A DNA stretch of 33,306 bases from a virus: positions 1-33,306 of IMG/VR virus record IMGVR_UViG_3300043331_000398; one strand, given 5' to 3'. Positions 6,814-14,956 of the stretch are shown here, piece by piece. The notes beneath the pieces are model-generated. The model did no database searches. It saw only the letters and a list, made by a program, of their open reading frames with translations, and was not told the origin of the DNA. Numbering within the stretch: position 1 is the first letter of the stretch; each line of letters opens with the position of its first letter. The translations under genes and the position numbers were made by a program.

Positions 6814-6828
6814 GGCGACAGGCTCGCC
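6814..6828 (+). other. Leader hairpin before tail tube gene
   Basis: GGCGA (6814-6818) pairs with TCGCC (6824-6828) around a 5-nt loop, downstream of the candidate promoter at 6782 and 13 bases before the GTG start. It resembles the arrangement at 1923-1950 and may stabilise the 5' end of an abundant mRNA. Confidence 0.45.
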
Positions 6829-6841
6829 TAGAAAGAAGAAG

Positions 6842-7414
6842 GTGAGTACAATCGCAGGAACAAATTTTGAAGGCTTTTCTATTAGCCATGCAGCTATCCT
6901 AGATGGTACTGACGGTACTGAAGAAGAGTTCGGCGATATTTACGGCGTACGTTCAGGTACTATTGCAGCAGATACAGGTAACTACGATAACACAGGTGAC
7001 GACTACGTATTGTCATCTTGGTTCTGGCTAAACTTCGCCACCGTTACTGTTGAAGCTGGATATCTACCGTTCCAGACTATCGCCCTATTATCCGGCGCAA
7101 CTCTAACCTCTTCAGGTTCCGGTGCAGCTACCACATATGAGCTTGGTCTATGGGAGGAAGACTCTGTTAACCAGCCAGCCCGCCCAATGCTTATCCGTGT
7201 ACCGTCCAAGGACTCTGATGGTGCTGTTAGGACTATGGATTTCATTCTGTATAAGGTGATCTTCGGCCCTATCAACTTCACCGGTCCGTCCTATAAGTCA
7301 GGTCTATTGCTTAACTACACAGGTCGAGCAGTTATCTCAGATAAGGATGAAAAGGGTGTAGCTCTACCAGGCGGTAAGCGTGCAATCGGACGTGTAGTTA
7401 ACCGCGCTGTCTAA
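6842..7414 (+). CDS. Major tail tube protein
   Basis: The product is 190 residues from GTG 6842, preceded by a purine-rich AGAAGAAG. GTG 6809 is in frame but lies at the leader hairpin with no ribosome site. The sequence is beta-rich and begins STIAGTNFEGFSISHAAIL. It contains long turns and a C-terminal strand region (ILYKVIFGPINFTGPSYKSG), as expected for the tube subunit that stacks around the tape measure. Position immediately before the chaperone and tape measure genes is diagnostic. It has its own candidate promoter, consistent with high expression, and may be a target of the nearby glycosyltransferase. Confidence 0.75.
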   Translation: MSTIAGTNFEGFSISHAAILDGTDGTEEEFGDIYGVRSGTIAADTGNYDNTGDDYVLSSWFWLNFATVTVEAGYLPFQTIALLSGATLTSSGSGAATTYELGLWEEDSVNQPARPMLIRVPSKDSDGAVRTMDFILYKVIFGPINFTGPSYKSGLLLNYTGRAVISDKDEKGVALPGGKRAIGRVVNRAV

Positions 7415-7452
7415 TTAAACTAAAACAAGTCCAAGGAGTCCAGGAGACAATA

Positions 7453-7986
7453 ATGGCAAAATCAGATGTTGAAGTACTTGTCGATGAAGGTGATTTAGTA
7501 GAGCTTTCATCCGGCACCAAAGTTATATTACAGCCGTTGAAGTCACGTCAGTTTTTTAAGCTGCTACGAATTATTACTCACGGCGCAGGCAGCATGCTTC
7601 TTAATGTACGTTTTTCTGGTGACGATACCCCAGAAGAATTCTCAGCTAAACTGTTAGCATTAGTTGGCTTCGCTATTCCTGATGCAGAAGATGAAGTTAT
7701 CGACTTCCTATTTGCCATGATTAAGCCAGTAGGTTTAAAAGAAGGTCGTAAACTTTCCGCATCAGACAGGGCAGACAATAAGCAACTAGAAGAAGATCTG
7801 GCCGTCGAGTTAGACAACCCTGAGCTAGAGGACCTTATTACTCTAGTGGAGGCTATTGTCAAGAGGGAATCCAGTGACCTACAAGCCTTGGGAAAACGAG
7901 TAATGGCAATGTTCGACCTAGCCAAGAAGACAGGCCAACTTCCGGAGCAGATTCAGACAGAAAACGAGAAGACCTCAGACGAGTAA
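7453..7986 (+). CDS. Tail assembly chaperone, short form (gpG-like)
   Basis: The product is 177 residues from ATG 7453 with GGAG and AGGAG upstream. The sequence is acidic and mostly helical (LLALVGFAIPDAEDEVIDFL, then NPELEDLITLVEAIVKRE). It lies directly upstream of the tape measure gene, where the lambda gpG-type chaperone is found. Such proteins bind the tape measure and bring in tube subunits. The short form ends at TAA 7984. A slippery site at 7890-7896 lets a fraction of ribosomes continue in the -1 frame. Confidence 0.75.
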   Translation: MAKSDVEVLVDEGDLVELSSGTKVILQPLKSRQFFKLLRIITHGAGSMLLNVRFSGDDTPEEFSAKLLALVGFAIPDAEDEVIDFLFAMIKPVGLKEGRKLSASDRADNKQLEEDLAVELDNPELEDLITLVEAIVKRESSDLQALGKRVMAMFDLAKKTGQLPEQIQTENEKTSDE

Positions 7987-8459
7987 TTCCTGATATTCCG
8001 GGGCAGGATCTTTTAGGACCATTTTCAAGAGTATTTCATGTCATCAGTTCAGCTTATGGTTGGGATGATGACATGATTCTTGATAAACCCCTGAAGCGAA
8101 TTCGTCAGATCATAGCTGCTATTGCAGAGCAGAAATTAGCAGAAGAGAAAGAGCGAAGGCTCATAGTATCCTGGCAGACTCGCGCTTTGGCTATGGTTAT
8201 CGCCAAGGCCGGGATGAACGAAAGTCAAGAACTTATGGAATTCGCATCTCGATTGACGATAGATAGAGAAGAGTATGAACAATTTGGACACCAGGAGTCT
8301 GAAGTTAAATCTTCTGCACCTAAATCCAAGTTGAGAGTACATGCGACTACTCAGGAGCAGGCAGTAAAGGAAAACTTAGCTGCTGCTGCGGAGAGAAATA
8401 ATTCAGACATGCTGGCTTTATTTGGAAACGGGTTAGAACGAGGAAAGCCAGGACATTAA
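7453..8459 (+). CDS. Tail assembly chaperone, frameshift fusion (gpGT-like)
   Basis: Ribosomes slipping -1 at G_GGA_AAA read 7453-7896, then 7896-8459, giving 335 residues. The -1 frame is open from 7878 (a TGA at 7875 precedes it) to TAA 8457. The T-part contains IPDIPGQDLLGPFSRVFHVI and then a helical segment RIRQIIAAIAEQKLAEE. An independent start at ATG 8073 is possible but has no good ribosome site and would discard the conserved-looking IPDIPGQ part. The long form is normally made at a low ratio and is needed for tail assembly in lambda-like phages. Confidence 0.75.
7890..7896 (+). promoter_or_regulatory. Programmed -1 frameshift site GGGAAAA
   Basis: The zero-frame codons are TTG, GGA and AAA, so the heptamer reads G_GGA_AAA, an X_XXY_YYZ slippery site. 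Lambda uses G_GGA_AAG at the same place in its G-T pair. The -1 frame opens only 12 bases upstream and continues to 8459. Confidence 0.75.
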
Positions 8460-8480
8460 ATACCCAGGAGGTAGCGAGAG

Positions 8481-11400
8481 ATGACTAGTCCAACAGGAGG
8501 ATCACAGCACATCTCTCGTTACCGCGCATTAGGTGAGTTTGATAACCTAATTCGTGAAGCCCAGAGGGCTAGACGAGCTTTACGTGAATTGCGTGAAGAA
8601 GAGGCTCGTTTAAATGCGCAGTCTATTGCTGATGACCGCCGTGTTGCAGCATCTAAGCAACAAAGGGCACAAGCAGAGCGTAACGCTACTGATGCTGCAA
8701 CTCGATCTGCCGCTCAGCAAACATCTCAGTCTCGTAACAGTCAATTCCTAAATGCAGCTACTGCTGCACTGTCTCAAGCTTTTGCTAACGCTGGAGACAA
8801 AGCTGGTGAAGGCTTTACTCGTAACTTTGGTAGAACTGTTGAACGAGATACTACTCGCCGCACAGTCATGGATCGTGTTGTACGCGATACTGAAACTCGT
8901 TTTAGCCGTGCTGGGTTAGATACCGGCACCGCTTTTATTCAGGGATTTGCTCGCAGCCTGAGGCAGCTTAACGGAACCCTCCTAGCTTTAGGTCTAGATA
9001 GGTTAGAGCTAGATGTTGATGTAGACGATGCTCGTCAGCAAGTGCGAAGTCTTGAATTCGAGCTACGCGAACTTGCAAGTTCTACTACACGCCCAGAAGT
9101 ACGAATTGATGCTAATCGCGCCTTGGGCGATCTTCGAGGCATTTCTCGCAAGCTTCGTGACGAATTAGGTGAGGATGTTCTACGTCAGACTGAAAAGGTC
9201 CGTAAGGAATTAGAAAAGATCGATCGCCTTCCATCTGGAAGAGCCTTCCGTTTCTGGGCACTCACTGCTCTTGCTGATATGACTCGTGTATTCAACGAGA
9301 CAGAAAGAGGAGAGCGAGTATTCGGTAGACTACGCGCAGCTATGGGCACATTAGGAGGATCTAGCGGTAGCAGCTTTGCTCGATCTTTCATTTCCAGCTT
9401 TGATAACCTATCTGAAGCTAGCTCTAGATTCCTTCAGCGTTTAGGTCGAGTATCAGGCGAACTTTACCGTATGCCTGGTGTTATTGCTGTATTGGTATCT
9501 TCTTTGCCTGCACTTATTGCAGGTTTGGGAGCACTAGGTGGAGGAGCACTAGGTTTAGTTTCTGCTTTGGGATCACTTAGCGGTTTCTTAGCTGCTGGTC
9601 CAGGACTTATCGCTACCTTCGCAGGCTCTATCGGAGCTATGGGCGTTGTTGTATCTACTGTGTCAGAAGCTTTTGAGGCTATGACAAAAGCTCAGGAACA
9701 GGAAGCTATCGCTGCCGAGCAAGCTCGTCTAGGTACTGAAAAGGCATTAACTCCACAACAGAAGGCTAATGCATTATTGCGTGAGCTGGCTCCTAATACT
9801 CGTAAGGTTACTGAAGGAATCTTTGAATTACGCGATGAGTGGGCAGCACTTCAAGAGACTGTAGGTGAAAGATTCTTTACCCAGGTAGTTAATGACTTTG
9901 ATGAGCTTAGGAGAATTATTCCTGTAGCTAACAACTTCCTTGCACAGTCTGCTGAAGCTATGGGTAAGATTGCAGATCAAGGCATTAGAATGCTGGCATC
10001 TGGACCTTGGAGAAGAGATTTCAAGACATTAGCTAAAGAGAATGCCAACACCATCGATGACATGGGGCAGGCAGGACTATCTCTAGCTAATGTATTCCGA
10101 AACATTGCTATTGCAGCTATTCCATTCACACGTTGGGTTACACAATCTATCCGTGACGGAGCCGAGGCTTTTGCTGACTGGTCTGCTGAGGCTCGCTCTA
10201 CAGGATCTATTCAGGCATTCTTAGCAGAAACTACAGAGACTGGTCAAGTTCTTTGGCAGGTGCTTAAAAATCTAGGTAGTACTATCAATTCATTCTTTGC
10301 ATCTACAGTAGATGAGGGACAGAGTTATCTACGTACTCTGGAAAGCATTACTGCTCATTGGGCTGATGTAGCAGAAGCTCAAGAGTCTGCTAACTCACCT
10401 TTGCGTCAATGGATGGAAAGCATTAGGCCACTACTCTCTTCTATGGGTGACCTCATTCGAGATCTAGGTCGAGGAATCGGTGATCTAGCGTCTAACCAGA
10501 GCAACATCGATACGATGATTGCATTGTTGGATTCTTTGCGTACCGATGTACTACCGCCTATTCTGAGAATTATTCAGCAACTTAATGATTCTGGAATTGC
10601 AGTTACTGTAGTAGAGGCTTTTGGCGGATTCTTAGAAGCTATTTCAGATTTCCTAGAGTCTGGTGCGGCAACTGCTATTAGTGTATTCGTTACAGTACTA
10701 GCCAGCTTTGCTGAAGTTATCTTCAGTTTAGCAAGTCTGCCTGTTATTAGTGACTTCTTAGGAGGGCTAGCTGCCGCATTAGCTACATTAGCTGCTGTTT
10801 CTATCGTAGCTAGGTTCACAGGTTTGTTCAAGCTGTGGGATTTCTTTACTTGGATGTCTCGTAACAGAGGAAACCTGTCTGGTGCATTTGCTGATGCTGC
10901 TCGCGGAGTAGCTGGTTTGCAGACTACAGGACAATCAAATCTGCCTAATAGGATTCCAACTCCTCTTGGAGGAGTTGATGGTGGCGCGGGACGTGCTACG
11001 GAAGCTACTGGAAATGCTGCTTCTCGTGCAACACCTCAGGTTGTCGGGTTTAGTCGTGCATTAAATGGTGTACGCAGTGCAGGTAGTTTGGCACGAGGTG
11101 CACTTAGTGGATTGACAAGTCTACTAGGAGGTCCATGGGGACTAGCTCTTATCGGAGCTACAGTAGCCGCTGGAGCATTGATTGGAAAACTTAACGATCA
11201 GAAGCAAGAAGCTAGGGATACTAAAGAAGCATTCCTAGCATTGAAGAATGCATATGGAGATCTTTCACAAGGAAATACAGAAAACGTTAATAACCTAGCG
11301 GAAACTAATGAGAAGTTCCGTGACATTGCTGGAAATGCTGCGCAGTATGGACTTACTCTGCGCACAGTTTCTGGTGCCCTAAACAACCAAGAGCAGGATC

Positions 11401-13205
11401 TTAACAGAGTTAATTCTGTACTTGATGCACAGATCGCAAACTTGGAACGCCTAAGGATCGCTGCATTTGATGCTGGTGGACCTACTGCGGCATTGCCATT
11501 CCGCGAGCAGCGTATCGAAGCTCAGAAGTTCAAGGATTCTATTAATGAAGTAGCTAATGCTCAGGATACTCAAACTAAGGTGCTTGAGCGTGCATCCAGT
11601 ATGTCCTTGACATATCAGGAGCGCCTAGCTGGAATGACTCAAGGTCAGGTAGATAATTCTGTAGCTATCGGTGAAGTTCAAAGTAGAATTACTACTTTGT
11701 CTAATGCACTGGATGTCATGTCTAGTGCTACATCTACTGCTGCGGATAGGTCTCGCGCATTGCGCGATATCATCAACCAGGAGAAGGGTGTACTAATCAG
11801 TGCAAACGAAGCTTCTGAAACCTGGCAATCAAGTCTTTTAACCTTAAGGGATGCCGTAGAATCTAACGGCAAGTCTTTAAGCAGAAAGACTCGTGAAGGT
11901 CTACGTAATCGTGATGCGCTACAGGCTGCCGCTCAGGCTACTCGTGAACTTTATCTACAGGATATCGCATCTGGTGTTCCTATGGAAGAAGCTACTAAGC
12001 GTCACCGTGACAGAATTAAGGAGCTTCAGAAGGAAGCAGATAAGGCTTTTGGTACCAATAAGGAAACCAAGAAACTTATCGATACTTATGGAGATGTTCC
12101 TGAGGATGTTGCAACCAACCTTAAGGTAACCAACTATGCTGCTGTATGGCAGCAGATGCAAGACCTTAAGGCACTTCAGGCATCCTTGCAGAGCGGTAAG
12201 AGCTTGACTGAAGCTCAGCGTGAAGTTGAGCAGAATAAGGCTCAGGCCGGTATGAAGGGTTGGGGTGACGGTTACGGAATTCCAGGATTCAAGAACGGTG
12301 GACCTGTTTGGGGTGCTGGGACCAGAACATCTGACTCTATTCAGGCTTGGTTGTCTAATGGAGAATTCGTTCAGCCTACTGATGCTGTCGAGTACTACGG
12401 CATGCCTATTATGGAAGCTATCCGTACCCGTAAGTTGGATAGGGCTGCAATTTCTGAGGCATTACCTGATGACAACATGGTTAATTTCAAGTCCGGTGGA
12501 GCAGTACATAGCGGCAAGTGTGTAGCTTGTGCTACAGGTGGACATCACTTTGCACGTGGTGGAGCCGTGTGGCCGTTCCCTACTACTGTTGGTAATACCT
12601 TAATCGATAAAGATTGGGCTACCAATATGGGTGGCCTAGGAGAAGGCTCAGGCTCTGGTGGCTGGCGTTGGCAGATGACTGTATTGCGTAAGCAATTCCC
12701 AGGTTTGCCTTTAATTTCTGGATACCGACCAAATTCCAGAACTTTGTCAGGAAACAGATCTTACCACGCATTAGGTCGCGCAGTTGACCTTCACCCTAGC
12801 CGTGAGGTTGCCGCATGGATTAGAGCGAACTATGGTTCAAGAACTAAGGAACTTATTACTCCATTCCAGGATCTTAACCTGCACAACGGTAAGCCTCATC
12901 GTTATACTGGAGCTGTTTGGAATCAGCACAATTGGGCTGGCGGGAATGCGCACCTACACTGGGCATTCCGTCAAGGTGGTTTGGTTGATCTTATGAATAT
13001 GATGAATATCGGTGGAGGGTTGCCAAGTATGAATACTCCATTGCCGTCAACACCTAGATCACTATCACCTGCGGCCAGCAGCGTAGTAAACAATTCAACA
13101 GATAATGGAACTACTTTTGGCGACATTATTATTAATAACCCTGCACCTGAGCGTGGTGGAGATTCCATCAGAAATGCTCTTTACAGAACACAGCTACTTT
13201 TCTAA
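8481..13205 (+). CDS. Tape measure protein with C-terminal M15-type peptidase
   Basis: The product is 1574 residues from ATG 8481 with AGGAGG upstream. The N-terminal half is helical and charged. Hydrophobic stretches lie near residues 335-400 (glycine-rich) and 720-780, as in other tape measures. Near residue 1270 comes GGPVWGAGTRTSDSIQAWLS, a module common near tape measure C-termini, then a CVAC and HH cluster. Residues about 1400-1495 contain SYHALGRAVDLHP and HLHW, the zinc-binding pattern of M15 D-Ala-D-Ala peptidases (SxHxxGxAxD and HxH). The protein sets tail length, roughly 210-235 nm at 0.15 nm per residue, and probably opens peptidoglycan during DNA entry. Confidence 0.9.
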   Translation: MTSPTGGSQHISRYRALGEFDNLIREAQRARRALRELREEEARLNAQSIADDRRVAASKQQRAQAERNATDAATRSAAQQTSQSRNSQFLNAATAALSQAFANAGDKAGEGFTRNFGRTVERDTTRRTVMDRVVRDTETRFSRAGLDTGTAFIQGFARSLRQLNGTLLALGLDRLELDVDVDDARQQVRSLEFELRELASSTTRPEVRIDANRALGDLRGISRKLRDELGEDVLRQTEKVRKELEKIDRLPSGRAFRFWALTALADMTRVFNETERGERVFGRLRAAMGTLGGSSGSSFARSFISSFDNLSEASSRFLQRLGRVSGELYRMPGVIAVLVSSLPALIAGLGALGGGALGLVSALGSLSGFLAAGPGLIATFAGSIGAMGVVVSTVSEAFEAMTKAQEQEAIAAEQARLGTEKALTPQQKANALLRELAPNTRKVTEGIFELRDEWAALQETVGERFFTQVVNDFDELRRIIPVANNFLAQSAEAMGKIADQGIRMLASGPWRRDFKTLAKENANTIDDMGQAGLSLANVFRNIAIAAIPFTRWVTQSIRDGAEAFADWSAEARSTGSIQAFLAETTETGQVLWQVLKNLGSTINSFFASTVDEGQSYLRTLESITAHWADVAEAQESANSPLRQWMESIRPLLSSMGDLIRDLGRGIGDLASNQSNIDTMIALLDSLRTDVLPPILRIIQQLNDSGIAVTVVEAFGGFLEAISDFLESGAATAISVFVTVLASFAEVIFSLASLPVISDFLGGLAAALATLAAVSIVARFTGLFKLWDFFTWMSRNRGNLSGAFADAARGVAGLQTTGQSNLPNRIPTPLGGVDGGAGRATEATGNAASRATPQVVGFSRALNGVRSAGSLARGALSGLTSLLGGPWGLALIGATVAAGALIGKLNDQKQEARDTKEAFLALKNAYGDLSQGNTENVNNLAETNEKFRDIAGNAAQYGLTLRTVSGALNNQEQDLNRVNSVLDAQIANLERLRIAAFDAGGPTAALPFREQRIEAQKFKDSINEVANAQDTQTKVLERASSMSLTYQERLAGMTQGQVDNSVAIGEVQSRITTLSNALDVMSSATSTAADRSRALRDIINQEKGVLISANEASETWQSSLLTLRDAVESNGKSLSRKTREGLRNRDALQAAAQATRELYLQDIASGVPMEEATKRHRDRIKELQKEADKAFGTNKETKKLIDTYGDVPEDVATNLKVTNYAAVWQQMQDLKALQASLQSGKSLTEAQREVEQNKAQAGMKGWGDGYGIPGFKNGGPVWGAGTRTSDSIQAWLSNGEFVQPTDAVEYYGMPIMEAIRTRKLDRAAISEALPDDNMVNFKSGGAVHSGKCVACATGGHHFARGGAVWPFPTTVGNTLIDKDWATNMGGLGEGSGSGGWRWQMTVLRKQFPGLPLISGYRPNSRTLSGNRSYHALGRAVDLHPSREVAAWIRANYGSRTKELITPFQDLNLHNGKPHRYTGAVWNQHNWAGGNAHLHWAFRQGGLVDLMNMMNIGGGLPSMNTPLPSTPRSLSPAASSVVNNSTDNGTTFGDIIINNPAPERGGDSIRNALYRTQLLF

Positions 13206-13217
13206 GGAGGGTAGGAT

Positions 13218-14057
13218 ATGAGTAACAGCTCTGAAGAATTCTGGGATATCAACGGAGTATCTCTTAACCAGTACTGCTGGTCTATTAAGACTGTAGGAGG
13301 ATCACGCTGGGCAGTTCCTAAACTCCGTGGAGATAACACCTTAATTCCTAACAAGGAAGGTAGGAACTTTCGAGAAAAGAAAGCTGATTCCAGAGTTATT
13401 ACATTAGCTATGTGGGTGGCTGGTATCGACCCAGATCTAGACCAGCCATCTACTAATCAGGTTGTTCAATTCAACGATAACTGGCGCACACTTCAGCAAC
13501 TTTTCTGGTCTCCAGGAGAACAGCTAACTCTTACTCGTAGATGGTGGGAGAATGCAGGAACTCCTGTGTTGCGTGAGGCATCTGCTTTATGTGAGTTGGC
13601 CGGAACCATGGACCCTACCATGACTGGGCGTACACGAGCAGATTTTGCTGTAGACCTGCTTCTCGCAGATCCGTGGTTCTACGGGCCAGAATTAATTGTT
13701 AATTTAGATCCAGATGTCCCGGTAGTAGTGAACAACCCTGGCGATATTGCGGTGTCTAAAACAATTAATATGACATTTAATGGAGAACTGGTTTCACCAA
13801 CTATTGTTAATGAGACAGTAGAGCCTAATGTGTGGATGAGATTGAACACCGCAGTAATTGCCGATGATGTACTTGTAGATGTTGGTGAGTTTACAGTTGT
13901 TAACACCTTCGATAATAGTAATCTTGTAGGCTCAGTATCCCATTCAGGAAATCAGTATTGGATGAGACTGAATAAGGGAGACAACACCCTAAAACTAACA
14001 TCTTTAGGAAATAGCTCAGGTGATGTAGTGCTGAAGTTTCGACCTGCATACCTGTAA
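13218..14057 (+). CDS. Distal tail protein (Dit-like)
   Basis: The product is 279 residues, with AAGGAGGG upstream and 12 bases after the tape measure stop. The N-terminal domain has a pattern typical of distal tail proteins: FWDINGVSLNQYCWSIKTV, then NTLIPNKEGRNFREKKADSR and a region of strands ending in LLLADPWFYG. A C-terminal beta domain follows (about 160-279). Distal tail proteins form the ring joining tube and tip. The order tape measure, Dit, hub supports this. Related actinophage proteins are often just called minor tail protein. Confidence 0.7.
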   Translation: MSNSSEEFWDINGVSLNQYCWSIKTVGGSRWAVPKLRGDNTLIPNKEGRNFREKKADSRVITLAMWVAGIDPDLDQPSTNQVVQFNDNWRTLQQLFWSPGEQLTLTRRWWENAGTPVLREASALCELAGTMDPTMTGRTRADFAVDLLLADPWFYGPELIVNLDPDVPVVVNNPGDIAVSKTINMTFNGELVSPTIVNETVEPNVWMRLNTAVIADDVLVDVGEFTVVNTFDNSNLVGSVSHSGNQYWMRLNKGDNTLKLTSLGNSSGDVVLKFRPAYL

Positions 14058-14081
14058 GCGTGGAAGCTTAAGACACCAGGA

Positions 14082-14097
14082 GTTGCATAAAAGCAAC
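14082..14097 (+). other. Small hairpin in tail-gene gap
   Basis: GTTGC (14082-14086) pairs with GCAAC (14093-14097) around a six-base A-rich loop. It lies in the 60-base gap between the distal tail gene and the next tail gene, 21 bases before its ATG. No T-tract follows. A processing site or leader structure is possible. Confidence 0.35.
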
Positions 14098-14117
14098 CAT
14101 AGCTTAAATGGAGAATA

Positions 14118-14939
14118 ATGAGATATTACAGCAATGTAGCAGTACTTACTACCTTAGCCGACATCGGAGGAATCTCTGTCGGCGCTACAGAATTGACACC
14201 TACTTCAACTACAGGCTTCCCAGGCCAGTACCCTTACACACTTAGATTAGAGCCTGACACATCAAACGAAGAATTAGTTACTGTAACAGGACCAAAGCCT
14301 GGCTCACCAGGAGTCTTACTTGTCACTCGTGCTCAAGATGGTACTACAGCTAAAAGTCATGCTGCGGGATCTGTTATTGTTCACGGAGTATCTGCTCGTG
14401 ATTTTCAGGAACCTCAGGATCATATGGCAACCGAAACTCCTGGAGCAGTACATGGGCTACCTGTGTCTGCTTGGGATGAAGAATGGCTTATCTTTAAGGA
14501 TGTAGATCAGAGCTATTCATCTGATACTACTTTGAACGATGACACTGTTCTGAAATTCACCGCTGAAGCTAACAGCCGCTATGCAGTAGAATTGTTTGCT
14601 GTAGTTTCTGGAGTTGCAGGTGGAGACGTAAGAATTGCTTGGGGTGTGCCATCAGGAGCTTCAGGAACACGTAGTGTATTTGGTCCGGCTACAAGCATTA
14701 CAAACCGTAATAACGCTACTGTTAACTTAGGTGCGTATACCTTCTCTGGTGAAATCGGGTACGGTCTTGCCTCTGCTGAGCCTGGCGCACCAGTAAGCAT
14801 TCAGGAAAGATTCATTATTACTACAAGCGCTACTGGCGGAACCGTAGTGTTCCGTCATGCTCAGAATACTTCCAATGCTACTGCAACTATCATTCGTGGA
14901 TCATCTTACATGCGAGTAAAGAAACTTGCAATCGTCTAA
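14118..14939 (+). CDS. Minor tail protein with fibre-type C-terminal domain
   Basis: The product is 273 residues from ATG 14118 with TGGAG upstream. The N-terminal part (about 1-105) holds turns typical of virion adaptor domains (ELTPTSTTGFPGQYPYTLRL, then TRAQDGTTAKSHAAGS). The C-terminal part (about 125-273) is a beta domain with YAVELFAVVSGVAGGDVRIA and GTVVFRHAQNTSNATATI. This domain is clearly similar to the end of the fibre protein encoded at 19624-20724, so the two tail proteins share a module. It probably forms a trimeric tip or side fibre. Host-binding function is inferred. Confidence 0.65.
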   Translation: MRYYSNVAVLTTLADIGGISVGATELTPTSTTGFPGQYPYTLRLEPDTSNEELVTVTGPKPGSPGVLLVTRAQDGTTAKSHAAGSVIVHGVSARDFQEPQDHMATETPGAVHGLPVSAWDEEWLIFKDVDQSYSSDTTLNDDTVLKFTAEANSRYAVELFAVVSGVAGGDVRIAWGVPSGASGTRSVFGPATSITNRNNATVNLGAYTFSGEIGYGLASAEPGAPVSIQERFIITTSATGGTVVFRHAQNTSNATATIIRGSSYMRVKKLAIV

Positions 14940-14956
14940 TATAGGAGTGAAAGACC

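Noticed and set aside
7960-7966. GAAAAC as an alternative frameshift site
   Set aside because: The heptamer in frame is AGAAAAC, which does not satisfy X_XXY_YYZ; the GGGAAAA site at 7890 does.
10541-10549. ACCGATGTAC in the tape measure gene and GCCGATGATG in the distal tail gene (13860)
   Set aside because: Both are internal to long genes with no gene start nearby, as expected for chance six-base matches.
11893-12996. Short plus-strand frames inside the tape measure gene
   Set aside because: They are out-of-frame shadows of the tape measure, with no ribosome sites and compositions unlike real proteins.
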